From: CAZPKH01 sp964407165
Lineage (GTDB): Bacteria > Bacteroidota > Bacteroidia > Bacteroidales > Muribaculaceae
Assembly (NCBI GenBank): GCA_964407165.1
Contig: CAYOUJ010000032.1
Span: 1-27,280, forward strand
Reading direction: 5' to 3'
DNA: 27,280 nt
Every line of letters starts with the position of its first letter. The first letter of the stretch is position 1. Shown here piece after piece: positions 21,160 through 27,280 of this stretch. The position numbers were made by a program, and so were the translations under genes. Under the pieces are notes generated by a model. That model worked only from the letters and a program-made list of their open reading frames with translations, was not told where the DNA came from and searched no databases.

Positions 21160-22425
21160 TTACTCCTCGTATTTCTTGATGATGATGGTACCGTTGTGTC
21201 CGCCGAAACCGAAGACGTTGCTCAGGGCGGCGCGTATCTCGCGCGGCTGGGCCTCGTTGAAGGTGAAGTTAAGGCGGTAGTCGATGTTCTCGTCCTCGTC
21301 GTCTGCGGCGTGGTTGATGGTCGGGGGCACGATGCTGTCGCCGATGGCCTTGATGCAGAACAGGGCCTCGATGGCACCGGTAGCGCCGAGCAGGTGGCCT
21401 GTCATCGACTTGGTGGAGCTGATGTTGAGCTTGTAGGCGTGGTCGCCGAAGACGTCGATGATGGCCTTCACCTCGCCGACGTCGCCGACGGGGGTGGAGG
21501 TGCCGTGGGTGTTGATGTAGTCGATGTCCTCAGGCTTCATGCCGGCGTCCTCGAGGGCGTTGCGCATCGACAGCTTGGCGCCCAGGCCCTCGGGATGGGT
21601 GGCCGTGATGTGGTAAGCGTCGGCGCTCATGCCGCCGCCGGCCACCTCGGCGTAGATCTTGGCGCCGCGGGCCTTTGCGTGCTCCAGCTCCTCGAGGATG
21701 AGCACTGCCGAGCCCTCGCCCATGACAAAGCCATCGCGGCTCTTGCTGAAGGGACGCGACGCTCCCTGCGGGTCGTCGTTGCGCGTCGACAGGGCGTGCA
21801 TGGCGTTGAAGCCGCCCACGCCGGCCGGATAGATGGCAGCCTCGGCGCCGCCGGTGACCATGACGTTGGCTTTGCCCAGGCGGATGAGGTTGAAGGCGTC
21901 GATGATGGCGTGGTTGGAGGTGGCGCAGGCCGAGACGGTGCCGTAGTTAGGCCCGTGGTAGCCATACTCCATGCTGATGTGGCCGGAGGCGATGTCAGCA
22001 ATCATCTTGGGGATGAAGAAGGGGTTGTACTTGGGTCCCTGCTCCTCGTTCTTGGCATAGTAGCCGGCCTCCTCCTCGAAGGTGTGCAGGCCGCCGATGC
22101 CGGCGCCTACGATGACGCCGACGCGGGTCTTGTCCAGGCCGTCATACTCCTCGATGCCGGAGTCGGCCACTGCCTGGCGGGCAGCCACCAGCGCATACTG
22201 AGAATAGAGGTCGAGCTGGCGCACCTTCTTGCGGTCGAAGTGCTCGGCGGGGTTGAACCCCTTTACTTCGCAGGCAAACTGGGTCTTGAACAGCGAGGCG
22301 TCGAAATGGGTGATGGGGCCGGCGCCGCTGGTGCCGACCTTGGCGGCCTCCCAGGTGGAGGCCACGTCGTTGCCCAGGGGGGAGAGGACGCCGAGGCCTG
22401 TGACTACTACTCGTTTGAGTTCCAT
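21160..22425 (-). CDS. fabF: 3-oxoacyl-[acyl-carrier-protein] synthase II
   Basis: A 421-residue condensing enzyme of type II fatty acid synthesis. It joins malonyl-ACP to acyl-ACP to lengthen the chain. The N-terminus MELKRVVVTGLGVLSPLG is typical; the active-site Cys is C167 in VSACATSNHAI, and the two histidines are in NTHGTSTPVGD and SMTGHLLGATGAIE. FGFGGHNG near the end is the usual ketosynthase closing motif. Length fits FabF. It is transcribed with acpP, 174 bases upstream, which supplies its carrier substrate. The gap holds a 16-bp tandem repeat and no promoter box that I can support, so acpP-fabF is probably an operon. Confidence 0.96.
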   Translation of the reverse strand: MELKRVVVTGLGVLSPLGNDVASTWEAAKVGTSGAGPITHFDASLFKTQFACEVKGFNPAEHFDRKKVRQLDLYSQYALVAARQAVADSGIEEYDGLDKTRVGVIVGAGIGGLHTFEEEAGYYAKNEEQGPKYNPFFIPKMIADIASGHISMEYGYHGPNYGTVSACATSNHAIIDAFNLIRLGKANVMVTGGAEAAIYPAGVGGFNAMHALSTRNDDPQGASRPFSKSRDGFVMGEGSAVLILEELEHAKARGAKIYAEVAGGGMSADAYHITATHPEGLGAKLSMRNALEDAGMKPEDIDYINTHGTSTPVGDVGEVKAIIDVFGDHAYKLNISSTKSMTGHLLGATGAIEALFCIKAIGDSIVPPTINHAADDEDENIDYRLNFTFNEAQPREIRAALSNVFGFGGHNGTIIIKKYEE

Positions 22426-22450
22426 TCTATTATGAGTGTTCGGTTATTTT

Positions 22451-22496
22451 CGGGATTTCGAAATTTCGGGATTTCGAGATTTCGGGGCTTGCCCCG
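22451..22496. repeat. 16-bp tandem repeat and small hairpin between acpP and fabF
   Basis: CGGGATTTCGAAATTT (22451-22466) is followed by a copy with one change (22467-22482), then CGGGG-CTTG-CCCCG (22483-22496), a 5-bp hairpin. ATTTCG also occurs in inverted form inside the unit. The hairpin could reduce fabF expression relative to acpP (inference). Confidence 0.6.
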
Positions 22497-22599
22497 TTTA
22501 GAAAACAAATCCACCCGCTCGGGGGTGCCCGGAGAGGCGGACCCCCGCGCCGGGTGGTATGTGTCTGTGGTGTCGATTGCGTGTCGCAAAGGGCGCGGC

Positions 22600-22845
22600 T
22601 TAAGCCTGCTCCTTGCCTGCCTTCTCGATGTAAGCGATGGCGTCGCCGACGGTGGCGATCTTCTCGGCGTCTTCGTCAGGTATCTTGATGCCGAACTCCT
22701 TCTCGAACTCCAGAATGAGCTCCACGGTGTCGAGGCTGTCTGCGCCAAGAGCGGTGGTGAAAGATGCGTTCTCAGTTACTTCGCTCTCGTCTACGCCGAG
22801 CTTGTCAACGATGATGGCTTTTACGCGTTCTACGATGTCTGACAT
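22600..22845 (-). CDS. acpP: acyl carrier protein
   Basis: An 81-residue acidic four-helix protein that carries growing fatty acyl chains on a phosphopantetheine arm. The attachment serine is S37 in GADSLDTVELILEFEKEFG, the standard DSL motif. It starts MSDIVERVKAIIVDKLGVDE at 22845; the frame is open further upstream but that part is AT-rich leader. It is followed by fabF, the usual partner. Confidence 0.96.
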   Translation of the reverse strand: MSDIVERVKAIIVDKLGVDESEVTENASFTTALGADSLDTVELILEFEKEFGIKIPDEDAEKIATVGDAIAYIEKAGKEQA

Positions 22846-23344
22846 AATTGTTCTCTTTTTTGCGGTTAAATTTTTTGTTTTTGCGGTGCAAAGTAAGTAA
22901 TTTTTCGGCAAATGTGAAAATGTTTTGCACACAAAGTTAGAAAGTGTGCACAAAATTTAGGGTTTGTTCATACTTGCCTCCGCGTAATTTTACAGACATT
23001 AACAGTGCCTTCACCCCCGGCACACTCGCTCCTAACCCCACAACCTTCACAGCCTCAAACATATACCCCTGCCGCCACATAGTTTTTGCAATTTTTAACA
23101 CCCCTCCCAACCCATCCCCCCGATTTTTCAGTGATGGCATTAACAGACGTTAACACATCTCACACCCAAATTGTCTTTAAAAAAATTTGAAAATGCCGCT
23201 TTTTTTCACCACCTTTGCATCTCAGTTAATGAGTTGGTCAGTTAATGAGTTGATGAGTGTTTCACACCTCACCTTTAACCGATTACCCCTTACCCGATTA
23301 ACTCCTTAACTCTTTAGATCAATCACCCAACCACTCGACAGGAA
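22846..23344. other. 499-bp divergent intergenic region between acpP and a lipoprotein gene
   Basis: No gene is supported; short frames lack any domain. Leftward boxes near acpP include TTACTTTG (near 22889-22896) and TAACTTTG (22939 to 22932). Rightward, TTTG 23186-23189, 20 bases, CACCTTTG 23210-23217 is a good promoter for the gene at 23345. The leader from about 23223 to 23344 is full of near-repeats: CAGTTAATGAGTT twice (23224-23250) and CCGATTA/CCTTA words (23279-23315). Confidence 0.55.
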
Positions 23345-24163
23345 ATGAACAGATTATTCACCATAACCACCGCAATAGCCCTCATCCTTGCCGCCGCCGC
23401 ATGCTCGCACAAGGCCGTCACCGACGACGACGGCTTCACCCAGTTTGAGGTCCGCGAGACGCTAAAGTCAGCCTCCGCCGACTTCCGCGTGGTCACCGGC
23501 GCCGACACCATCTACCTCAGCGTCTACACCTCCGTCATCTGGCCCGAGCAGTTCGGCGACAGCAACCTGCGGCCCCTTCAGGACTCCCTGCTCACACGCA
23601 TGTACCACGTGCCTCTGGGCACCGACATCGACGACGCCATACGCGGATTCGTCTTCAACGACACCATCCTGGGGCCCGACGCACAGTTCACCCGCGTCGA
23701 CGACGTGCCCATCGAAGGTCCCGAGTCATACAAGATAGAATATACCGGCAAGCTCATCGAGCTCACCGAGCGCACCGTCACATATAATATATACACCTCC
23801 GCCTATCTCGGCGGAGCCCACGGCAACACCAGTTCTTACCCCTTCACCTACGACCTGACCAACAACCGCATCCTCACCCTCGACAACATGTTCCGCAAGG
23901 GGACTGACAAGGAGCTGCTCGACCTGCTCAAAGCCGTGCTCGCCGAGATGGAGGGATGCACCGTCCGCGAGCTCGCAGACAAGGGTTATTTCATCGACGA
24001 CATGCACGTAAGCCCCTTGATCTACCTCTCCTCCGGCGGCGTGGTCTTCCACTACAACCCCTACGACATAGCCCCCTACTCGCGCGGCGACGTCGACATC
24101 GAGATCGACTCATACGTCCTCTCACCCTACCTCACCCCCGAAGCCGACGCCCTCATCAACTGA
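23345..24163 (+). CDS. DUF3298 (RsiV-like) lipoprotein
   Basis: A 272-residue lipoprotein: signal sequence with lipobox LAAAAC, acylated Cys at residue 20. The middle region (about 45-130) has the DUF4163-like strand pattern; the C-terminal part reads as DUF3298: AYLGGAHGNTSSYPFTYDLTNNRILTLDNMF, a helical stretch, then VVFHYNPYDIAPYSRGDVDIEI, the family hallmark. RsiV of Bacillus, an anti-sigma factor that binds lysozyme, has this domain, but most Bacteroidota members have no known function, and no sigma factor gene is adjacent. It has its own promoter with a leader of about 120 bases and ends in the 24202-24239 terminator. Confidence 0.85.
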   Translation: MNRLFTITTAIALILAAAACSHKAVTDDDGFTQFEVRETLKSASADFRVVTGADTIYLSVYTSVIWPEQFGDSNLRPLQDSLLTRMYHVPLGTDIDDAIRGFVFNDTILGPDAQFTRVDDVPIEGPESYKIEYTGKLIELTERTVTYNIYTSAYLGGAHGNTSSYPFTYDLTNNRILTLDNMFRKGTDKELLDLLKAVLAEMEGCTVRELADKGYFIDDMHVSPLIYLSSGGVVFHYNPYDIAPYSRGDVDIEIDSYVLSPYLTPEADALIN

Positions 24164-24465
24164 CCGCAAATCAATAAATAATCGCGGGCCCACCGCCCCA
24201 CAATAAAGCAAGCAGCCCGGAAGGGCTGCTTGCTTTATTACTGGAGCCGCAAGTGGGACTCATAATATGCAACTCATCGAAACGATTTCGCAAGGTAGTG
24301 TTCCACCGAGTGTGTCTGGGGCCGGTCTGCCGCCAGGCTGTAATGGGGTGACGGTGCAAAGTTAATCCATAATCCGGCAAGATGTCTACGTGACAGGTAA
24401 ATCGACTTGGCAATTTCTTGACACAGGAGGTACTCACTAATTACCTGCTCACTACTCACTGCTCG
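24164..24465. other. 302-bp convergent intergenic region
   Basis: It contains the terminator at 24202-24239, then about 190 bases of non-coding sequence with no recognisable RNA, and a tandem repeat at 24428-24470 running into the PiT stop. A leftward TAACTTTG (24364 to 24357) is present but lacks a -33 partner at normal spacing. Confidence 0.5.
24202..24239. terminator. 17-bp perfect inverted repeat (two-way terminator)
   Basis: AATAAAGCAAGCAGCCC (24202-24218) with GGGCTGCTTGCTTTATT (24223-24239), loop GGAA. The A/T-rich ends supply a T-tract in both directions. It lies between convergent lipoprotein and PiT genes. Confidence 0.8.
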
Positions 24466-24474
24466 CTAATTGCC
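24428..24474. repeat. tandem repeat at the PiT stop, shared with the dgt 3' end
   Basis: On the PiT strand, GCAGGCAATTAGCGAGCA is followed by GTGAGTAGTGA and then GCAGGTAATTAGTGAGTA. AGGTAATTAGTGAGTA is identical to 16 bases after the dgt stop. The PiT TAG (24466-24468) lies in the first unit. Confidence 0.7.
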
Positions 24475-26715
24475 TGCTCCGCGGTCGAGGTGATGGTCGG
24501 CGCGCAGGAGCTTGCGCAGGGCCGAGATGAGTTCTTGCTGTTCCTGGAGCAGGTTGAGATAGACGTAGAGCACCGAGATGTCGGCCTCAGAGAGGGTGCG
24601 CATGTCGGCGTAAACCTTGCGGCACTCGGCCGAGAGGCGGTTTTTCAGCAGGTTGCAGCGGCTGCGCAGGTCGCATATTGCCGTCTCGTCGTCGCCGGTA
24701 ATCACTCCGACGGCCTCGCGAAGCGTGGCCTGCACGTCGTCGCACAAGGGCGTCGCACGGTCTATGAGGCAAGCAGGCAGCGGACGGAAGTTGTTGTCGA
24801 CATGCTCGTGGCACACCTCGGCGATGCGCCGCAGGTTGTAGAGCATGGCCATCGCGCTGTTGGCGCCGAGGTAGAACCATGCGCTCTTCTCCACCGCCGT
24901 GTCCGTCGGGATGCTGCGCAGGCACAGCGTGGCGCGGCGGCGGTGGTTTTTCAGCCGCTGCTTCTGCCGCGAGAGCGAGGCGACAGCCGTGGAGAGCATC
25001 TTGTGGCTGTCGGTCAGGAAGCCTTGGGTGACAGCCTGCTGCATCTCGGCGGCATACTCGAGGAAGTCGCGGTGGGCGCCGACGATGTACTTTCGCAGGA
25101 GCGTCCACGCCTCCCGCGGGTCGGTGCACTTGATGATGGTGCGGAAGAGGTCGGAGGTCTCGGGGGTCTGCTCGCGGTGGCGGATGGCACGCCAGACGAG
25201 CACCACGAGGGCTATGAGGGCGGTGATGACTATGGCCGCGGCGCCGCCGATGTGCATGATGCTGACTATCAGCGCTGCACCGATGAAGGCCACCACAGCG
25301 GTAAGAAACCATCCGCCGATGACGCTGATGACCCCGGTGATGCGGAACACGGCACTCTCGCGGCCCCAGGCGCGGTCGGCCAGCGACGTGCCCATGGCCA
25401 CCATGAATGTGACGTAGGTGGTCGACAGCGGCAGCTTCAGCGATGTGCCCAGGGCTATGAGCGCGGCGGCGAGCACCAGGTTGATGGAGCCACGGACCAG
25501 GTCGAAGGCCGCGCCCTGCTCGATGACGGCGTCCTTGGGGTCGAGGCGACGCTCCATCCAACGGCGCGCGCGCTCCGGTGTGTGGCTCTCGACGTACGTG
25601 CCAACGGTGGTGGCGTAGCGCACCAGGCGGCGCGCGGGCCGCGACGACCCGAACATCTCGTCGGCGCCGGCGACCTGGCTGGATAGGTTGACGGAGGTAT
25701 TGACCACCTTGCGCGCCTTCTTCGACGTGGCCAGCGCCACCACCATGATCGCGCCGGCGGCGGCGAGCAGCGGCCACGGCGTCGAGGCGGGGGCGTTGAG
25801 CGCGCCCATGAGGTGGGTGTGCGGATCCGCGCCGACCGTGGCGGCATAGTCCTGGTAAGAGGCGAGGCCGCTCAGCGGCACGCCGATAAAGTTGACCAGG
25901 TCGTTGCCGGCGAAGGCCATCGCCAGGGCGAACGTGCCCGTGAGCACCACCACGCGCAGCACGTTGACTTTCAGCGCGTGCAGCAGCTGGCACAGCAGGG
26001 TGAAGCCCACGAGGCAGCCCCCGAGCAGCAGCCAGGTGTTGGAGGCCACCCACCCTTTCAGCTCGGGGGTCATGAACGTGAGGTTGCGCGCACCCTTGAT
26101 GAGCAGGAAGTAGACGATGAGCGTGATGGAGGCGCCCCCGAAGAGGCCTATCTTCCACCGCAGGCCACGGCGGTAGTCAAAGCGGAACCACAGGCGCGCT
26201 AAGCGCATCACCACCGTGCCGAAGACAAAGGCGATGGCCACCGACAGGAAGATCCCGATGATCACCGACAGCGCCTTCTCAGTGTTGAGCATGTCGCCGA
26301 GGGTGAGCGCCGAGTCGGTGGCATGCAGCTTGAGCAGCGCCACGGCCGTCGAGGCCCCGAGCAGCTCAAACACCATCGACACCGTGGTCGACGTCGGCAG
26401 CCCCAGCGTGTTGAACACATCTAATAATATAATGTCCGTCACCATCACCGCCGTGAAGATGCACAGCAAGTCCATCAGCGAGAAGTGCTCCGGACGGAAG
26501 ATGCCGTGACGGGCGATGTCCATCATCCCGTCCGACAGCGCCGCGCCTATGAAAACCCCCACGGCGGCGACAGCGACAACCGTCCGGAAGCGCGCCGCCC
26601 GCGCTCCCACCGCCGAGTTGAGGAAGTTGACCGCATCATTGCTGACCCCCACAGACAGGTCAAAAACAGCGAGTATAAAAAGAAAAACAATAATTCCAAT
26701 AATAGCATATTCCAT
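24466..26715 (-). CDS. PiT-family inorganic phosphate transporter with C-terminal PhoU-like helical domain
   Basis: A 749-residue inner membrane carrier that imports phosphate with a proton or sodium ion. Both halves carry the PiT signature: GVSNDAVNFLNSAVG at about 23-37 and AFAGNDLVNFIGVPLSG near 270. Ten or more membrane segments run to about residue 530. The last about 190 residues (from LRKYIVGAHRDFLEY) are soluble, charged and helical, with a three-helix-bundle look like PhoU, which in many bacteria restrains phosphate uptake. Long PiT proteins with such tails are common in Bacteroidota, so fusion of carrier and regulator is inference from shape, not from a motif. A leftward CACCTTTG box (26745 to 26738) lies 23 bases before the ATG. 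The phytase earlier in the window could supply its substrate. Confidence 0.88.
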   Translation of the reverse strand: MEYAIIGIIVFLFILAVFDLSVGVSNDAVNFLNSAVGARAARFRTVVAVAAVGVFIGAALSDGMMDIARHGIFRPEHFSLMDLLCIFTAVMVTDIILLDVFNTLGLPTSTTVSMVFELLGASTAVALLKLHATDSALTLGDMLNTEKALSVIIGIFLSVAIAFVFGTVVMRLARLWFRFDYRRGLRWKIGLFGGASITLIVYFLLIKGARNLTFMTPELKGWVASNTWLLLGGCLVGFTLLCQLLHALKVNVLRVVVLTGTFALAMAFAGNDLVNFIGVPLSGLASYQDYAATVGADPHTHLMGALNAPASTPWPLLAAAGAIMVVALATSKKARKVVNTSVNLSSQVAGADEMFGSSRPARRLVRYATTVGTYVESHTPERARRWMERRLDPKDAVIEQGAAFDLVRGSINLVLAAALIALGTSLKLPLSTTYVTFMVAMGTSLADRAWGRESAVFRITGVISVIGGWFLTAVVAFIGAALIVSIMHIGGAAAIVITALIALVVLVWRAIRHREQTPETSDLFRTIIKCTDPREAWTLLRKYIVGAHRDFLEYAAEMQQAVTQGFLTDSHKMLSTAVASLSRQKQRLKNHRRRATLCLRSIPTDTAVEKSAWFYLGANSAMAMLYNLRRIAEVCHEHVDNNFRPLPACLIDRATPLCDDVQATLREAVGVITGDDETAICDLRSRCNLLKNRLSAECRKVYADMRTLSEADISVLYVYLNLLQEQQELISALRKLLRADHHLDRGAGN

Positions 26716-26737
26716 GAGTTATGTCATTTTAGTCACA

Positions 26738-26767
26738 CAAAGGTGCGCCTAAAATGTTTCATGGAAA
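26738..26767 (-). promoter_or_regulatory. probable PiT promoter
   Basis: Leftward TTTC (26767-26764), 18 bases, CACCTTTG (26745-26738). This is close to consensus and resembles the lipoprotein gene's CACCTTTG box. A TATTTTTG (26789 to 26782) further out is an alternative. Confidence 0.45.
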
Positions 26768-26826
26768 TTAACCCCCTGTTGCAAAAATATTAAATCAATG
26801 CACAATGGGGGTGTTTCATAATTTGA

Positions 26827-26920
26827 TTTAGTCCGCGAATTACAAAGAATTTTTAAGAATGTGAAGAACAAAAAATTATCCTTGAAATTCTTAAAAATTC
26901 ATTGTAATTCGCGGAGTAAA
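26827..26920. terminator. 34-bp near-perfect inverted repeat after the small membrane protein gene
   Basis: 26827-26860 pairs with 26887-26920, two mismatches in 34, around a 26-base AT-rich middle. It lies 15 bases beyond the stop of the small membrane protein gene and upstream of PiT. It probably terminates the former; the large loop and arm length also fit a very small palindromic element. Confidence 0.6.
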
Positions 26921-26935
26921 TACGCGGCTGCTCGA

Positions 26936-27241
26936 TTAGAGGAACATCGCGGCCAACGCTGCGGCGGCCACTATCAGGATGATCAGCCCGATGAAGCTGA
27001 TCACCAGGCCGGCGATGGCAAGGCCCTTGGGCTGGCGGAACACGCCGATCAGCGAGAAGACCACGCCCAGTATCCACAGGATCCAGTCGAGAACGGGCAC
27101 CCAGCAGAACACGAAGGCGCAGAGTGCGAGTACGAAGCCGGCCACGCCCATGCCGTTCTTCTGCGGCGCGGCTACGGGTGCGTACATATTGGGGTTGACG
27201 GGCTGCCCGGGCATGCCCTGAGGTGCGGAATAGTTATCCAT
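26936..27241 (-). CDS. small membrane protein of the DUF4190 type
   Basis: A 101-residue protein with a Pro/Gly/Asn-rich polar N-terminus (MDNYSAPQGMPGQPVNPNMY, to about residue 28), then two hydrophobic stretches: about 31-63 (MGVAGFVLALCAFVFCWVPV and LDWILWILGVVFSLIGVF) and about 70-100 (GLAIAGLVISFIGLIILIVA). GVAGFVLAL and GLAIAGLVIS are the repeated half-motifs seen in DUF4190-like proteins. No function is known. The ATG at 27241 is preferred over an earlier frame start because it lies about 30 bases after a consensus promoter box. It is a single-gene unit as far as the window shows. Confidence 0.75.
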   Translation of the reverse strand: MDNYSAPQGMPGQPVNPNMYAPVAAPQKNGMGVAGFVLALCAFVFCWVPVLDWILWILGVVFSLIGVFRQPKGLAIAGLVISFIGLIILIVAAAALAAMFL

Positions 27242-27271
27242 AGCAATGTTAGTTTGATGATTAATATTCGG

Positions 27272-27279
27272 CAAATTTA
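27272..27279 (-). promoter_or_regulatory. -7 box of the small membrane protein gene
   Basis: Leftward TAAATTTG (27279-27272), an exact TAnnTTTG. The -33 region lies outside the window. Confidence 0.6.
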
Positions 27280-27280
27280 C

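Noticed and set aside
21196..22842. A 548-codon open frame opposite fabF and acpP
   Set aside because: It covers two certain genes and the gap between them on the opposite strand; its composition is antisense-like and it has no domain.
22937..23140. Leftward 67-codon frame in the acpP upstream region
   Set aside because: It overlaps the putative promoter area, lacks a start context and has no domain.
23345..24163. RsiV-type anti-sigma system
   Set aside because: Only the DUF3298-type domain is present, as a lipoprotein without cytoplasmic sigma-binding part, and no sigma factor gene is nearby.
24234..24364. Possible leftward small RNA from a TAACTTTG box to the 24202-24239 terminator
   Set aside because: No -33 box at proper spacing and no obvious internal fold; the terminator is fully explained by the two convergent genes.
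24171..24437. Leftward 88-codon frame after PiT
   Set aside because: It runs through the 24202-24239 terminator and has no recognisable content.

Overview
The window reads as chromosomal DNA of a GC-rich member of the Bacteroidales (Bacteroidota). The main clue is the promoter form: many genes, and the tRNA, are preceded by the Bacteroidota primary-sigma pattern TTTG, about 19-21 bases, then TAnnTTTG, and clear Shine-Dalgarno sequences are rare. The gene content agrees: a MINPP-type phytase, a long PiT phosphate carrier with a cytoplasmic tail, an ion channel with a non-canonical filter, and many exported or lipoprotein cell-envelope proteins. The family is uncertain; a Muribaculaceae-like gut bacterium is a guess from GC and gene style.

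Layout. Bases 1 to about 1,300 are visibly poorer in GC and look like the right end of an accessory element cut by the window edge. They hold two small winged-helix proteins in a 4-base-overlapping pair, a tandem hairpin repeat at the very edge, seven copies of a heptamer that is almost absent elsewhere, an inverted repeat placed like an operator, and a promoter-to-terminator unit with no reading frame that may encode a structured RNA. From 1,410 onward the DNA is ordinary chromosome. It carries a TPR protein divergent from a MINPP phytase, dgt, hflX, an MFS permease divergent from kbl, an ion channel, ndk, an M23 peptidase, tRNA-Lys(CTT), a small exported protein, asnB divergent from a YiiX-like hydrolase, and an NlpC/P60 peptidase. 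Next comes the translation cluster thrS-infC-rpmI-rplT, then a membrane-anchored protein of unknown role, a secreted-protein gene broken by an amber codon, acpP-fabF, a DUF3298 lipoprotein, a PiT phosphate transporter and a small membrane protein.

Working together: thrS/infC/rpmI/rplT supply translation, with a possible internal promoter at the end of thrS and a 188-bp MITE-like element between thrS and infC. acpP and fabF supply fatty acid elongation. The M23, NlpC/P60 and YiiX-like proteins are exported hydrolases likely acting on peptidoglycan or envelope substrates. The phytase (releases phosphate) and PiT carrier (imports it) could serve the same nutrient, although they are far apart.

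The most unusual material is in the small DNA: tandem repeats that include the stop codons of six genes, long perfect palindromes between convergent genes, and palindromes that recur at unrelated loci. No CRISPR array, integrase, transposase or complete defence system is visible. The left-edge element is the best candidate for something undescribed, but it is truncated.
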